Assembly (NCBI RefSeq): GCF_004348545.1
Contig: NZ_SMKL01000060.1
Coordinates: 1-38,406 of the forward strand
Direction of reading: 5' to 3'
Length of the DNA stretch: 38,406 nt
From: Jiangella ureilytica
Lineage (GTDB): Bacteria; Actinomycetota; Actinomycetes; Jiangellales; Jiangellaceae
In this document: positions 26,989-35,346 of the stretch, one piece after another
How the letters are laid out: each line of letters starts with the position of its first letter
Position numbering within the stretch: the first letter of the stretch is position 1
Notes under the pieces: model-generated
Told to the model about the DNA's origin: nothing
What the model saw: only the letters and a program-made list of their open reading frames with translations
The model's database searches: none
Position numbers and translations under genes: made by a program

Positions 26989-28173
26989 TCAGCCCGACCG
27001 GTCCGGCTCCAGGATCGCGACGCACTCGACGTGGTGCGTCATCGGGAACAGGTCGAACGCACGCAGCCCGGCGAGCCGGTAGCCGTGGCCGGCGAACGTG
27101 GCGAGGTCGCGGGCCAGCGCGGCGGGGTCGCAGGCGACGTAGGCGACCACCCGCGGCCGGCGGGCGGCGATCCGGCGGACCACGGCGGATTTGGCGCCCT
27201 CGCGGGGCGGGTCCAGCACGACGACGTCGGCGGCGTCCGGCACGCCCGCCGGCCCCGTCGCCGACAGCACGCGGTCGACCCGGCCGGCCACCAGCCGCAC
27301 CCACGCGACGTCGTGCAGGTTGCGCCTCGCGTCGGCGATCGCCTGCCGCGACCCCTCGACGCCGAACACCGACCCGGCCGGCCCGACGGCGTTCGCCAGC
27401 GCGCCGGCGAACAGCCCGACGCCGCAGTACAGGTCCATCGCCCGTTCGCCCGGCCGGGCCCGCACGCCGTCGAGCACGGCGCCCACCAGCGTGGCCGCCG
27501 CTCCCGGGTGCACCTGCCAGAAACCGCCGCCGCTGACCCGCCAGCGCCGGCCGGCCGCCTCCTCGACCACGTGACCGCGGCCCTCGACGACCTCGTCGTC
27601 GACGATGATCTGACGCTCCCCCGTGGTCGCCGCGACCACCTCGACCGACGACGCGCCCGGCCAGTGCCCGTCCTCGACGCGGGCCGCGCGGACCGCGTCG
27701 TGCGCGATGAGGCAGGTGTCGACGGGGACGACCTCGTGCGAGCGGTGCTGGCGCAGTCCGGCCCGCCCGGCGGCGTCGACGGCGTACGTGACCCGCGTGC
27801 GCCACGACAGCCCGTTCTCATCGCCCGGAACCGGCTCGACGGTCACCTCACGGCGGATCCCGGCCAGCCGCTCGAGCTGCTCGGAGACGACGGCGGCCTT
27901 CAGCGACCGCTGGGCGGGCAGCAGCACGTGCTGCCAGTCGCAGCCGCCGCACTTCCCCGGGCCGGCCCACGGGCACGGCGGCTCGACCCGGGCCGGCGAC
28001 GGCGTCAGGATCGCGACGGCGTCGGCGCGCCAGAAGCGGTCCTCGGTACCGCCCTCGGTGATCCGGATCCGGACCCGCTCGCCGGGCAGGGTGTGCCGGA
28101 CGAAGACGGCGCGGCCCTCGTGCCGCGCGACGCAGACACCGCCGTGCGCGACGGGCCCGACCTCGACGACCAC
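26989..28173 (-). CDS. TrmA/RlmC/RlmD-family RNA m5U methyltransferase
   Basis: A 394-residue SAM-dependent methyltransferase. An N-terminal TRAM domain (VGPVAHGGVCVARHEGRAVF) precedes the iron-sulfur ligands Cys67, Cys75, Cys78 (CGGCDW) and Cys154. The SAM motif is DLYCGVGLFAGAL, followed by VLDPPREGAK and the nucleophile Cys348 (YVACDPAALARDL), then FDLFPMTHHVECVAIL. It methylates a uridine C5 in rRNA or tRNA; the exact target is not readable. The GTG at 28173 is the only clear start near the TRAM domain; a few more N-terminal residues are possible. It lies 47 nt after the permease stop and is probably cotranscribed. Confidence 0.88.
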   Translation of the reverse strand: MVVEVGPVAHGGVCVARHEGRAVFVRHTLPGERVRIRITEGGTEDRFWRADAVAILTPSPARVEPPCPWAGPGKCGGCDWQHVLLPAQRSLKAAVVSEQLERLAGIRREVTVEPVPGDENGLSWRTRVTYAVDAAGRAGLRQHRSHEVVPVDTCLIAHDAVRAARVEDGHWPGASSVEVVAATTGERQIIVDDEVVEGRGHVVEEAAGRRWRVSGGGFWQVHPGAAATLVGAVLDGVRARPGERAMDLYCGVGLFAGALANAVGPAGSVFGVEGSRQAIADARRNLHDVAWVRLVAGRVDRVLSATGPAGVPDAADVVVLDPPREGAKSAVVRRIAARRPRVVAYVACDPAALARDLATFAGHGYRLAGLRAFDLFPMTHHVECVAILEPDRSG

Positions 28174-28220
28174 CTCGGTGCCGACGACGGACTCGCCGCG
28201 GACGGTGCGGGCCCGGCCGC

Positions 28221-30212
28221 TCAGCGCGGGCCCCGTCGTACGTCGCCCGGCGCGCGGCGCGCGGGCCTGGCCTTCACCGACGCCGCCGACCGCAGCTGCC
28301 ACGGGACGCTCGTCACCATGACGCCCGGCGTGAACAGCAGCCGGCCCTTGAGCCAGAAGACGCTCTGGTTGTGCAGGATCCGCTCCCACCAGTGCCCCAC
28401 GACGTACTCCGGCACGTACACCGTCACCACGTCGCGCGGGCTGGCCCGGCGGATGGCCCGAACGTACTCGACGACCGGCCGGGCGATCTCGCGGTACGGC
28501 GAGTCGAGCACACGCAGCGGCACCGGGATGTCGTGCCGGTCCCACTGGTCGAGCAGCTGGTTCGTCGCTGCGGAGTCGACGTCGACGGTGATGGCCTCGA
28601 TGATGTCCGGCCGCGCCGCCCGGGCGTAGGCGATGGCCCGCACCGTCGGCTTGTGCAGCCGCGACACCAGCACGACCGCGTGCACGCGCGACGGCAGCAG
28701 CGACTCGGCCGGCCAGTCGTCGACGGCCAACTCCTCGGAGGTGGCGTCGTAGTGCCGCCGGATGCCGCGCATCAGCAGGAACAGCAGCGGCATCATCGCG
28801 ACGACCAGCCAGGCGCCGTGGGTGAACTTGGTGATCAGCACGACGACGAGGACCGTGCCGGTGAGGGCCGCGCCGGTGGCGTTGATGACCCGCGAGCGCA
28901 GGATCTGCCGTCGTTCCGGGCCGGCCGGACCGCCCGCCAGCAACCGGTTCCAGTGCCGCACCATCCCCGTCTGGCCGAAGGTGAACGCTGTGAACACCCC
29001 GACGATGTAGAGCTGGATCAGCCGCGTCACCGAGGCGTCGAACGCGACGATCAGCAGTCCGGCCAGCACCGCCAGCACGATGATGCCGTTGCTGAACACC
29101 AGCCGGTCGCCGCGGGTGTGCAGCTGGCGCGGCGCGTAGCGGTACTGCGCGAGGATCGAGCCGAGCAGCGGGAAGCCGTTGAAGGCGGTGTTCGCCGCCA
29201 GGATGAGGATGAGCGCCGCGGCGCCCTGCACGTAGTAGAACGGAATGGTGCCGCCGCCGAACACGGCCTCGGCCAGCTGCGAGATGACCGTCGGCTGCGG
29301 CAGGTCGCAGTCGAAGCCGACCAGGTCGCACGGGTTCTCGACGTAGCGGACGTCGGCGATGACGGCCAGCGCGGTGATGCCGCTGAACATCGTGATCGAC
29401 AGTGTGCCCATGATGGCCAGCGTCGCGGCGGCGTTCTTCGCCTTGGGCTTGCGGAAGGCGGGCACGCCGTTGGCGATCGCCTCGACCCCCGTCAGCGCGG
29501 TACAGCCGGACGCGAAGGCGCGCAGCACCAGCAGCATGAGCGCGATGCCGCCGAGGTCGGTCATCTCGGCCTCGACGTCGTAGCCGGCCGACTCCGCGAC
29601 CGGGTCGGCGCCGAACACCGTCTTGCCCAGGCCCCACACGATCATCGCGCCGATGCCGACGATGAACAGGTAGGTGGGGATGGCGAACGCGGTGCCGCTC
29701 TCGCGGATGCCCCGCAGGTTCATGGCCGCCAGCAGGACGACCAGCCCGATGGCCATCGGGACCCGGTAGTCGTTCAGTTCCGGCACGGCCGAGATGAGGT
29801 TGTCCACGCCCGCGGAGACCGACACCGCCACCGTCAGGATGTAGTCGATGAGCAGCGCGCTCGCGACGATCAGTCCCGCCGTCGGCCCCAGGTTGGTGTT
29901 GGCGACCTCGAAGTCGCCGCCGCCCGTCGGGTAGGCCCGCACCAGCTGCCGGTACGAGGCGACCACCGTGACCAGCAGCAGCACGACGACGGCGGCGACC
30001 CACGGCGTGTACGTCAGGTACGCCAGGCCACCCAGCGTCAGGATGACCAGGATCTCCTGAGTGGCGTACGTGACCGACGACAGCGGGTCGCTGGCGAACA
30101 CCGGCAGGGCCAGCCGCTTGGGTAGCAGCGTGTGCCCCATGCGCTCGCTGGGGAGTTTGCGACCGATGAGCAGCCGCTTGGAGAGATCGCCGAGGCTCGG
30201 CACGATCGGCAA
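28221..30212 (-). CDS. KimA-like APC-superfamily potassium permease
   Basis: A 663-residue transporter with about 12 TM helices and a C-terminal cytoplasmic domain of about 180 residues. It resembles Bacillus KimA (YdaO), a K+/H+ symporter, through its length: LPVFASDPLSSVTYATQEIL, YPTGGGDFEVANTNLG, DYILTVAVSVSAGVDN, MNLRGIRESG, CTALTGVEAIANGVPAF and GDRLVFSNGIIVLAVLAGLL. The match continues to the very end (ERILHNQSVFWLKGRLLF). The TTG at 30212 is favoured because GGAAGG lies 7-8 nt upstream; GTG 30227 and GTG 30203 are alternatives. It is divergent from two TrkA-type KTN proteins, which supports a role in potassium transport. Confidence 0.85.
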   Translation of the reverse strand: MPIVPSLGDLSKRLLIGRKLPSERMGHTLLPKRLALPVFASDPLSSVTYATQEILVILTLGGLAYLTYTPWVAAVVVLLLVTVVASYRQLVRAYPTGGGDFEVANTNLGPTAGLIVASALLIDYILTVAVSVSAGVDNLISAVPELNDYRVPMAIGLVVLLAAMNLRGIRESGTAFAIPTYLFIVGIGAMIVWGLGKTVFGADPVAESAGYDVEAEMTDLGGIALMLLVLRAFASGCTALTGVEAIANGVPAFRKPKAKNAAATLAIMGTLSITMFSGITALAVIADVRYVENPCDLVGFDCDLPQPTVISQLAEAVFGGGTIPFYYVQGAAALILILAANTAFNGFPLLGSILAQYRYAPRQLHTRGDRLVFSNGIIVLAVLAGLLIVAFDASVTRLIQLYIVGVFTAFTFGQTGMVRHWNRLLAGGPAGPERRQILRSRVINATGAALTGTVLVVVLITKFTHGAWLVVAMMPLLFLLMRGIRRHYDATSEELAVDDWPAESLLPSRVHAVVLVSRLHKPTVRAIAYARAARPDIIEAITVDVDSAATNQLLDQWDRHDIPVPLRVLDSPYREIARPVVEYVRAIRRASPRDVVTVYVPEYVVGHWWERILHNQSVFWLKGRLLFTPGVMVTSVPWQLRSAASVKARPARRAPGDVRRGPR

Positions 30213-30297
30213 TGGTATGCCTTCCACCGCGGACGTGTAACGTCGAGTGCGACACGCCGAGCCCGGGGGTCGCCCCGGTCGATGCGGAAGGACCAGA

Positions 30298-30963
30298 GTG
30301 CACGTCGTCATCATGGGCTGCGGCAGGGTCGGCTCGACCGTCGCGCACATCCTCGAGTCGCACGACCACACCGTCGCCATCGTCGACCAGAACCCCGAGG
30401 CGTTCCGGCGGCTGCAGCCCGGGTTCGAGGGCTCGACGGTGGCCGGCGTGGGGTTCGACCGCGACGTGCTCATCGAGGCCGGCATCGAGCGCGCCGACGC
30501 GTTCGTCGCGGTCAGCAGCGGCGACAACTCCAACATCCTCGCCGCGCGGGTCGCCCGCGAGACGTTCGGCGTCGACAACGTCGTGGCCCGCATCTACGAC
30601 CCCGGCCGCGCGGAGGTCTACCAGCGCCTGGGCATCCCGACGGTGGCGACCGTGCGGTGGACGGCCGACCAGATCCTGCGCCGGCTGTTCCCCGAGGGCG
30701 CCCAGACCGAGTGGGTCGACCCCACCGGCACCGTCCAGCTGGCCGAGCTGCACGTCAGCAGCGGCTGGATCGGCCTCACCGCCGACAAGCTCGAAAAGGC
30801 GTCCGGCGCCCGGATCGCCTTCCTCACCCGCTACGGCGAGGGTGTGCTGCCCACCGCCGACACCGTCATCCAGGACGGCGACCTCGTGCACGTCCTCGTC
30901 AACACCGAGCGCATCCCGTACGTCGTCCAGGTGCTCTCGAAGGACCCGGAGGTGGAGGTCTGA
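30298..30963 (+). CDS. trkA: TrkA-family potassium uptake regulatory protein (KTN), first copy
   Basis: A 221-residue protein with a TrkA-N Rossmann domain (VIMGCGRVGSTVAHILE, acidic end in VDQN, then AFVAVSSGDNSN and ARIYDPGRAEVY) and a TrkA-C domain (about 140-221). KTN subunits bind NAD(H) or ATP/ADP and gate potassium transporters. The GTG at 30298 has GGAAGGA 5 nt upstream. It overlaps the second trkA gene by one base. From memory, M. tuberculosis calls this pair ceoB and ceoC. No TrkH/KtrB pore is in view; the adjacent divergent KimA-like permease is the only candidate partner here. Confidence 0.93.
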   Translation: MHVVIMGCGRVGSTVAHILESHDHTVAIVDQNPEAFRRLQPGFEGSTVAGVGFDRDVLIEAGIERADAFVAVSSGDNSNILAARVARETFGVDNVVARIYDPGRAEVYQRLGIPTVATVRWTADQILRRLFPEGAQTEWVDPTGTVQLAELHVSSGWIGLTADKLEKASGARIAFLTRYGEGVLPTADTVIQDGDLVHVLVNTERIPYVVQVLSKDPEVEV

Positions 30964-31628
30964 TGCGGGTCGCCATCGCCGGCGCCGGCAACGTCGGCCG
31001 CTCGATCGCGTCGGAGCTGCTGGCCAACGGCCACGACGTGCTGCTCATCGACAAGGACACCAAGGCCATCAAGGCGGCCAGCGTGCCCGAGGCCGAGTGG
31101 CTGCTGGCCGACGCCTGCGAGCTGTCCATGCTCGAGGAGGCCGCGCTCGACCGCTGCAACGTCGTCATCGCCGCCACCGGCGACGACAAGGTCAACCTCG
31201 TCGTGTCGCTGCTGGCCAAGACCGAGTTCGGGGTGCCCCGGGTGGTGGCCCGGGTCAACCACCCCCGCAACGAGTGGATGTTCAACGAGTCCTGGGGCGT
31301 CGACGTCTCGGTCTCGACGCCGCGCATCATGAGCGCCCTGGTCGAAGAGGCGGTCAGCGTCGGCGACCTGGTCCGGCTGTTCAGCTTCCGCCAGGGCGAG
31401 GCCAACCTCGTCGAGCTGACCCTGCCGGCCGACTCCCCCATCGTCGGGACGGCGGTCGCCGACGTCGCGTGGCCGGTCGACACCTCGCTGGTCTCGATCA
31501 TCCGCGGCAAGCACGTGCACAGCCCACTCCCGGACCTCCCCCTCGAGGCCGGCGACGAACTGCTCTTCGTGGCCGCCCCGGAGCGCGAGAAGCAGCTCGA
31601 GAACCTGCTCTCGCCCCACAACGCCTGA
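30963..31628 (+). CDS. trkA: TrkA-family potassium uptake regulatory protein (KTN), second copy
   Basis: Another 221-residue KTN protein with TrkA-N (VAIAGAGNVGRSIASELL, LLIDKDTKAIK, VVIAATGDDKVNLVVSLLAK, VVARVNHPRNEWMF) and TrkA-C (LTLPADSPIVGTAV and onward to DELLFVAAP). Its ATG overlaps the first copy's TGA by one base, which predicts equal synthesis and probably a hetero-oligomer. The two copies are diverged in sequence, so this is an old duplication. A strong hairpin (31657-31691) follows the stop. Confidence 0.93.
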   Translation: MRVAIAGAGNVGRSIASELLANGHDVLLIDKDTKAIKAASVPEAEWLLADACELSMLEEAALDRCNVVIAATGDDKVNLVVSLLAKTEFGVPRVVARVNHPRNEWMFNESWGVDVSVSTPRIMSALVEEAVSVGDLVRLFSFRQGEANLVELTLPADSPIVGTAVADVAWPVDTSLVSIIRGKHVHSPLPDLPLEAGDELLFVAAPEREKQLENLLSPHNA

Positions 31629-31656
31629 CGGACCACCATCCGCCCGCCCTCTTTCA

Positions 31657-31691
31657 CCCCATCACTCCACGTCGATCGTGGAGTGATGGGG
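31657..31691. terminator. Perfect 15-bp bidirectional terminator hairpin
   Basis: Bases 31657-31671 and 31677-31691 are perfectly complementary (CCCCATCACTCCACG type) with a 5-nt loop. It sits between the convergent trkA and DUF3159 genes. Confidence 0.8.
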
Positions 31692-31741
31692 CAGTTGCTG
31701 GGCGAGATGTCCGATTGACGGCCCGCTTACTCCACGATCGA
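31672..31741. repeat. Third arm competing with the trkA terminator hairpin
   Basis: ACTCCACGATCGA at 31729-31741 is a perfect 13-nt complement of 31672-31684, which already forms the loop and 3' arm of the 31657-31691 hairpin. Two mutually exclusive stems are therefore possible. Confidence 0.6.
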
Positions 31742-31786
31742 CTTCGGCGGCGGGGACGCGGCCGCGTCGGCTCGGGGCCGACGGCG

Positions 31787-32533
31787 TCAGCTGTCGGCGG
31801 GGCCGGGGTCGGTCTTCGCGGGCGACGGCGACGGCGACGGCGCCGCCGTCGCGTCGAGGCGGTCCTGGTGGGCGCGGTAGGCGGGCCGGATGATCAGCCA
31901 CGACAGGTAGGCGACCAGCAGGAACAGCGGCCAGCTCATGACCAGCCGGGCGCCGGCCAGCCAGCCGATCTGCTCTTCGCCGGACAGGTACAGCGGCACC
32001 TGGACGGCCAGCCGCAGCGCGAACATGCCCACCCACAGCGTGCTGGCCAGCGTGTACGCGCGCACCAGCGCGGGATCGCGCCGCCAGGACATCCCCTGAC
32101 CGGTGACCAGGCCGACGAAGACGCCCAGCAACGGCCAGCGGACCAGGATCGAGACCAGGTACGCCAGCCCGTAACCGACGTTGATGAGCAGGCCGGGCAG
32201 GAAGACGTCCTCGGCCCGGCCGGTGCGGTTGGCCATGAAGGCGGCGATGCCGACGCCGAGGAACCCGGCGATGACGTTCTGCAGCGGCTCCTTGCGCAGC
32301 AGCCGGACCACGGCGAGCAGCACGCCGGAGCCGATGGCGACCCAGAGCGACAGCGTGAGGTCGCGGCCGGCCGCGGTGTAGACGAGCGTGAACAGGGCGA
32401 GCGGGAGGCCCGCGTCGAGCAGGGCGCCGGGCCCGAGGACGTTCTGGGCGCGGAACCGCTCGTCCGAGGCGATCGCCTGGGCCCAGCTCGGCCGGCCGCT
32501 ACGGTCGGGGGCGCCGGGATCGCTCTGGCTCAT
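31787..32533 (-). CDS. DUF3159 family membrane protein
   Basis: A 248-residue membrane protein with about six TM helices. The family pattern is visible: LLDAGLPLALFTLVYTAAG, LLRKEPLQNVIAGFLGVGIAA, RAEDVFLPGLLINVGYGLAY and RVYTLAS-like RAYTLASTLWVGMFALRLAVQ. The C-terminal tail is Ser/Pro-rich. The function is unknown. It starts 1 nt after the OB-fold gene's stop (TGA-G-ATG), so the two are coupled. The same order is found in mycobacteria (Rv2693c next to Rv2694c). Confidence 0.88.
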   Translation of the reverse strand: MSQSDPGAPDRSGRPSWAQAIASDERFRAQNVLGPGALLDAGLPLALFTLVYTAAGRDLTLSLWVAIGSGVLLAVVRLLRKEPLQNVIAGFLGVGIAAFMANRTGRAEDVFLPGLLINVGYGLAYLVSILVRWPLLGVFVGLVTGQGMSWRRDPALVRAYTLASTLWVGMFALRLAVQVPLYLSGEEQIGWLAGARLVMSWPLFLLVAYLSWLIIRPAYRAHQDRLDATAAPSPSPSPAKTDPGPADS

Positions 32534-32534
32534 C

Positions 32535-32921
32535 TCACTCCATGCCTGCGGGTAGCAGCTCGTATCGCGGGTTGTACATGATTCTGCGGCCGTCGAGGGT
32601 GGCGACCCGTCCGGTCGCGACCAGTCGTCGTCCGCAGCTGATGCCGGCGATGCGCCGCCGGCCGAGCCAGACCAGTGTCACCGCCCCGGAGCCGTCGAAC
32701 AAGTCGGCCTCGAGGGCGGGTGTGCCCAGGCGGGGCTGCAGCGTGACCGACTGCAGCACCCCACGGACGCGCACGGTCGTGCGGTCCTCGACATCGGCGA
32801 GCGGCTCACAACCCGTCTTGCGGGCGTCGTCGCGCAGTTCCTCGGCCTCGACCTCTTCGTCAGAGGCGACCCACCGAGTGATGGCGCCCCAGAGTCCGCG
32901 GCGCCCATTCTTCTCGTCCAC
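32535..32921 (-). CDS. OB-fold nucleic-acid-binding protein
   Basis: A 128-residue protein. After a charged N-terminal helix (residues 1-40) the OB-fold begins at RTTVRVRGVLQSVTLQP, with LEADLFDGSGAVTLVWLGRR, GRRLVATGRVATLDGRRIM and NPRYEL. This is the anti-codon-binding/RecG-wedge style OB-fold found in a conserved actinobacterial protein. The ligand is unknown. The GTG at 32921 follows a TATCCT -10 box by 6 nt, so it is probably leaderless. Cotranscribed with DUF3159. Confidence 0.85.
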   Translation of the reverse strand: MDEKNGRRGLWGAITRWVASDEEVEAEELRDDARKTGCEPLADVEDRTTVRVRGVLQSVTLQPRLGTPALEADLFDGSGAVTLVWLGRRRIAGISCGRRLVATGRVATLDGRRIMYNPRYELLPAGME

Positions 32922-32927
32922 GTCTCT

Positions 32928-32933
32928 AGGATA
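32928..32933 (-). promoter_or_regulatory. -10 element giving a leaderless mRNA for the OB-fold gene
   Basis: TATCCT on the minus strand, then 6 nt (agagac), then GTG at 32921. No ribosome site is present. It also shows that the OB-fold/DUF3159 pair has its own promoter downstream of DUF3710. Confidence 0.6.
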
Positions 32934-32955
32934 TTCCGGCCGGCAAACGCACTGG

Positions 32956-33693
32956 TCAGGCCTGCAGCGGCTGGGACGGGTCGACCGGCTGCTGGCTGCC
33001 CGCCGGCGGCTTGAGCGCGATGACGTCGCCCGGCGCCATGGGCGCCTGGCCGCGCACGACCACCGTCTGCTTCACCAGGTCGACGAACTGCTGGAAGACG
33101 GCGGCGTCGTTGGTGGCCTTACCGAGGAACGTGGCGCGCAGCATCCAGCGCGGGCCGTCGACGGCGGAGACGCGCGACGGCTGCAGCACCTGCTTGCCGT
33201 CGGGCGCCTGCACCGGCACGACCAGCCGGATCTCGGGACCGAACGGGCCGGGCGCCTCGTCGGCGCGGCCGCCGCGGCGCTTCGCGTCCTGGGTGATCTG
33301 CAGCCGGGTCTGCCCCCACATGCCGGAGCTGCGCGGCGCGGCGACGGCGATCAGCTGCACCGCCGCGTCCTCGATGGCGAGGACGGCGCTGGTGGCGTTG
33401 CCGGTGCGCTGGTCGATCTGCAGCTGCAGCTTCATGCCGGGCGCGGCCTTGACCAGCAGGCCGCCGAGGTCGACGCGGCCCTTGCGCGCCTCGGCGAGGT
33501 CGACCTCGGACTCGTCGAACGGGCCGCCGGTGCGGTCGCTCTTGGGCGACTCGCCCTCGTCGCCCGCCTCGCCCGGCTCGCCCGAGCCGGAGCCCGCGCC
33601 GGTTCCCGAGCGCGACGGCGTCGACGACGCCTGCGTGGTCTCCTCGACCTCGGGCTCGTCCTCATCGCCGTCGCGGCGCCGCCGTCCCCACAC
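32956..33693 (-). CDS. DUF3710 family protein
   Basis: A 245-residue soluble protein. The first 70 residues are low-complexity, acidic and Ser/Gly-rich after a basic start (WGRRRRDGDEDE). The conserved domain follows: VDLGGLLVKAAPGMKLQLQI, AVLAIEDAAVQLIAVAAPRS, EIRLVVPVQAPDGK and VDGPRWMLRATFLGKA. The family is actinobacterial and usually sits next to dut; the function is unknown. The GTG at 33693 has AAGGGGA 7 nt upstream. It starts 16 nt after dut and is cotranscribed with it. Confidence 0.9.
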   Translation of the reverse strand: MWGRRRRDGDEDEPEVEETTQASSTPSRSGTGAGSGSGEPGEAGDEGESPKSDRTGGPFDESEVDLAEARKGRVDLGGLLVKAAPGMKLQLQIDQRTGNATSAVLAIEDAAVQLIAVAAPRSSGMWGQTRLQITQDAKRRGGRADEAPGPFGPEIRLVVPVQAPDGKQVLQPSRVSAVDGPRWMLRATFLGKATNDAAVFQQFVDLVKQTVVVRGQAPMAPGDVIALKPPAGSQQPVDPSQPLQA

Positions 33694-33709
33694 CTGACCG
33701 TCCCCTTCG

Positions 33710-34195
33710 CTATCGAACGCCGGCGTTGCCGCCGGTCTGAGTTGCCGTTCCCGTCGAGCCGTACCCACCGTCGCCCCGCGCGGAGCCGGGCAGCCGCTCG
33801 ACCTCGTGGAACCGGGCCTGCTCGACGCGCTGGATGACCAGCTGAGCGATCCGGTCGCCGCGCGCGAACACCGCCGGCTCACGCAGGTCGTGGTTGACCA
33901 GCACCACCTTGACCTCGCCCCGGTAGCCCGCGTCGACCGTGCCCGGCGTGTTGACGATGCTGACCCCGAGCCGGTGCGCGAGCCCCGAACGCGGGTGGAT
34001 GAATGCAGCGTAACCCGCGGGCAGGGCGATCGCGATGCCCGTCCCCACCATGGCCCGCTCCCCTGGCGCGATGCTGACGTCGCTGGTCGTGACCAGGTCG
34101 GCACCCGCGTCGCCGGGGTGCGCGTAGCCGGGCAGCGGCACGCCGGGATCGAGGCGCGTGATCAGGACGTCGACCGGACGGTTCTCGTTCGTCAC
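33710..34195 (-). CDS. dut: dUTP pyrophosphatase
   Basis: A 161-residue trimeric dUTPase that hydrolyses dUTP to dUMP and PPi, keeping uracil out of DNA. All five motifs are present: [40 protein letters not shown] and the C-terminal P-loop-like [10 protein letters not shown]. The GTG at 34195 overlaps the stop of the thioesterase gene (GTGA), so translation is coupled. It is followed by DUF3710 after 16 nt. Confidence 0.96.
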   Translation of the reverse strand: MTNENRPVDVLITRLDPGVPLPGYAHPGDAGADLVTTSDVSIAPGERAMVGTGIAIALPAGYAAFIHPRSGLAHRLGVSIVNTPGTVDAGYRGEVKVVLVNHDLREPAVFARGDRIAQLVIQRVEQARFHEVERLPGSARGDGGYGSTGTATQTGGNAGVR

Positions 34196-34740
34196 GGGTT
34201 CACCTCCGCGACCTTTGCGGCCGCTTCAGACAGCTCCGACGGCTCGACCGCGCGGCCGTGCTCGATGAAGTGGGTGGGCGGCACGACGACGAAGACGGCC
34301 GATGCGGTGACGCTGACGGGGCCGTCGGCGGCGTTCTCGCGGCCGGTGGCGGACATGAAGATCTTGCGGCCCTCGGCGCCGTCGACCGCGGCGTCGATGA
34401 ACAGGGTGGTGCCGACCGGGACCGGGCGGCGGTAGCTGGTCTCGAGGTGGCCGGTGACGGCCGGCTTGCCGATCAGCCAGATCAGCGAACCGAGCACCTC
34501 GTCGAACGCCAGCGACAGCATGCCGCCGTGCGCGAGGCCCGGGGCGCCCTGATGGTCGTCGGTGACGGTGAACCTGCCCGACACCGTCAGCCCTTCGCCG
34601 GCCGTGACCGTGACGTGCAGCCCCGTCGGGTGGTCCGGCCCGCAGCCCACGCACATGCGGTAGTGCGAGGCGATGGTGGAGCCGGGCGCCGGCGCATCGG
34701 GGTGCCGCCCGATCGCGCCGTCGAGGTGCCGTTCGATCAC
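34192..34740 (-). CDS. PaaI-type hotdog thioesterase
   Basis: A 182-residue hotdog-fold protein. [18 protein letters not shown], then [19 protein letters not shown] gives the PaaI/4HBT active-site HGG followed by a helix with the catalytic Asp. [20 protein letters not shown] completes the fold. It probably hydrolyses an acyl-CoA. The GTG at 34740 is chosen because a TAGGGT -10 box lies 8 nt upstream; longer forms run into the divergent gene's promoter. It is translationally coupled to dut, which is unusual and probably a local insertion. Confidence 0.82.
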   Translation of the reverse strand: MIERHLDGAIGRHPDAPAPGSTIASHYRMCVGCGPDHPTGLHVTVTAGEGLTVSGRFTVTDDHQGAPGLAHGGMLSLAFDEVLGSLIWLIGKPAVTGHLETSYRRPVPVGTTLFIDAAVDGAEGRKIFMSATGRENAADGPVSVTASAVFVVVPPTHFIEHGRAVEPSELSEAAAKVAEVNP

Positions 34741-34748
34741 GATCGACG

Positions 34749-34754
34749 ACCCTA
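34749..34754 (-). promoter_or_regulatory. -10 element of the thioesterase-dut operon
   Basis: TAGGGT on the minus strand, 8 nt before GTG 34740. The transcript would start at or within 1-2 nt of the start codon. Confidence 0.4.
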
Positions 34755-34838
34755 CCCGCTCACTGTCCGCGATCCGTGGCAGCCCGAACACCGGCCCCTG
34801 CGGGGGTCCACCTTCACGGTGCGTGGCAGTCTGCTGCA

Positions 34839-35297
34839 ATGACCCATTACCGCGAACGCCTGGTGGCGCCGGTCCTGTGGTGGGTGCTGCTGGCGGGCCT
34901 GACCGGGTCGGCCTGGCTGGTCTACCACCAGGTGTACGGCCCGGGCGTCTCGCTGCCGGTGGCCGCCGGGGTGTTCCTGCTCGGCGCGGCCGCGCTGCTC
35001 GCGTACGGCCGGCTGCTCATCGCCGTCGACACTGACGGCGTGACGGTCGGGCGGGCCCGGCTGCCGCTGACGGCGCTCGGCCCGGCCGAGGCGATGACCG
35101 GCGACGCGGCCCGCACGGCCCGCGGTCCCGGCCTCGATCCCCGCGCCTACCTGGCGATCCGGGGGTACGTGCCGGGGGTCGTTCGCATCGGGGTCGACGA
35201 CGACGCCGACCCCACCCCGTACTGGCTCGTGTCGACGCGCCGCCCCGAGCGGCTCGTAGCCGTGCTCGAGGCGGCGCGTCAGACCACCGGCCGGTGA
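34839..35297 (+). CDS. DUF3093 family membrane protein
   Basis: A 152-residue protein with two N-terminal TM helices (APVLWWVLLAGLTGSAWLV and PVAAGVFLLGAAALLAYG) and a soluble C-terminal domain. YRERLVAPVLWW at the start and YVPGVVRIGVDDDADPTPYWLVSTRRPE near the end are diagnostic of DUF3093, which lies next to dut in many actinobacteria (for example Rv2698). The function is unknown. The ATG at 34839 has no obvious ribosome site. It is divergent from the thioesterase-dut operon and convergent with DUF4193. Confidence 0.88.
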   Translation: MTHYRERLVAPVLWWVLLAGLTGSAWLVYHQVYGPGVSLPVAAGVFLLGAAALLAYGRLLIAVDTDGVTVGRARLPLTALGPAEAMTGDAARTARGPGLDPRAYLAIRGYVPGVVRIGVDDDADPTPYWLVSTRRPERLVAVLEAARQTTGR

Positions 35298-35315
35298 CGG
35301 GGAAAGGTTCAGCTC

Positions 35316-35329
35316 GGGCCTTCCGGCCC
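35316..35329. terminator. Small hairpin between convergent DUF3093 and DUF4193 genes
   Basis: GGGCC-TTCC-GGCCC forms a 5-bp stem with a tetraloop, followed by TTCG. It lies in the 49-nt gap between the two stop codons. Confidence 0.4.
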
Positions 35330-35346
35330 TTCGTGCTCGACGGGGC

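Noticed and set aside
30213-30297. ydaO-type c-di-AMP riboswitch upstream of the KimA-like gene
   Set aside because: Bacillus kimA is controlled by such an RNA, but the 85-nt gap here is too short and lacks the conserved elements I would expect.
28174-30891. N-terminal extension of the RNA methyltransferase frame through the permease gene
   Set aside because: The extension overlaps the KimA-like gene in another frame and has no sensible protein. The TRAM domain starts just after GTG 28173.
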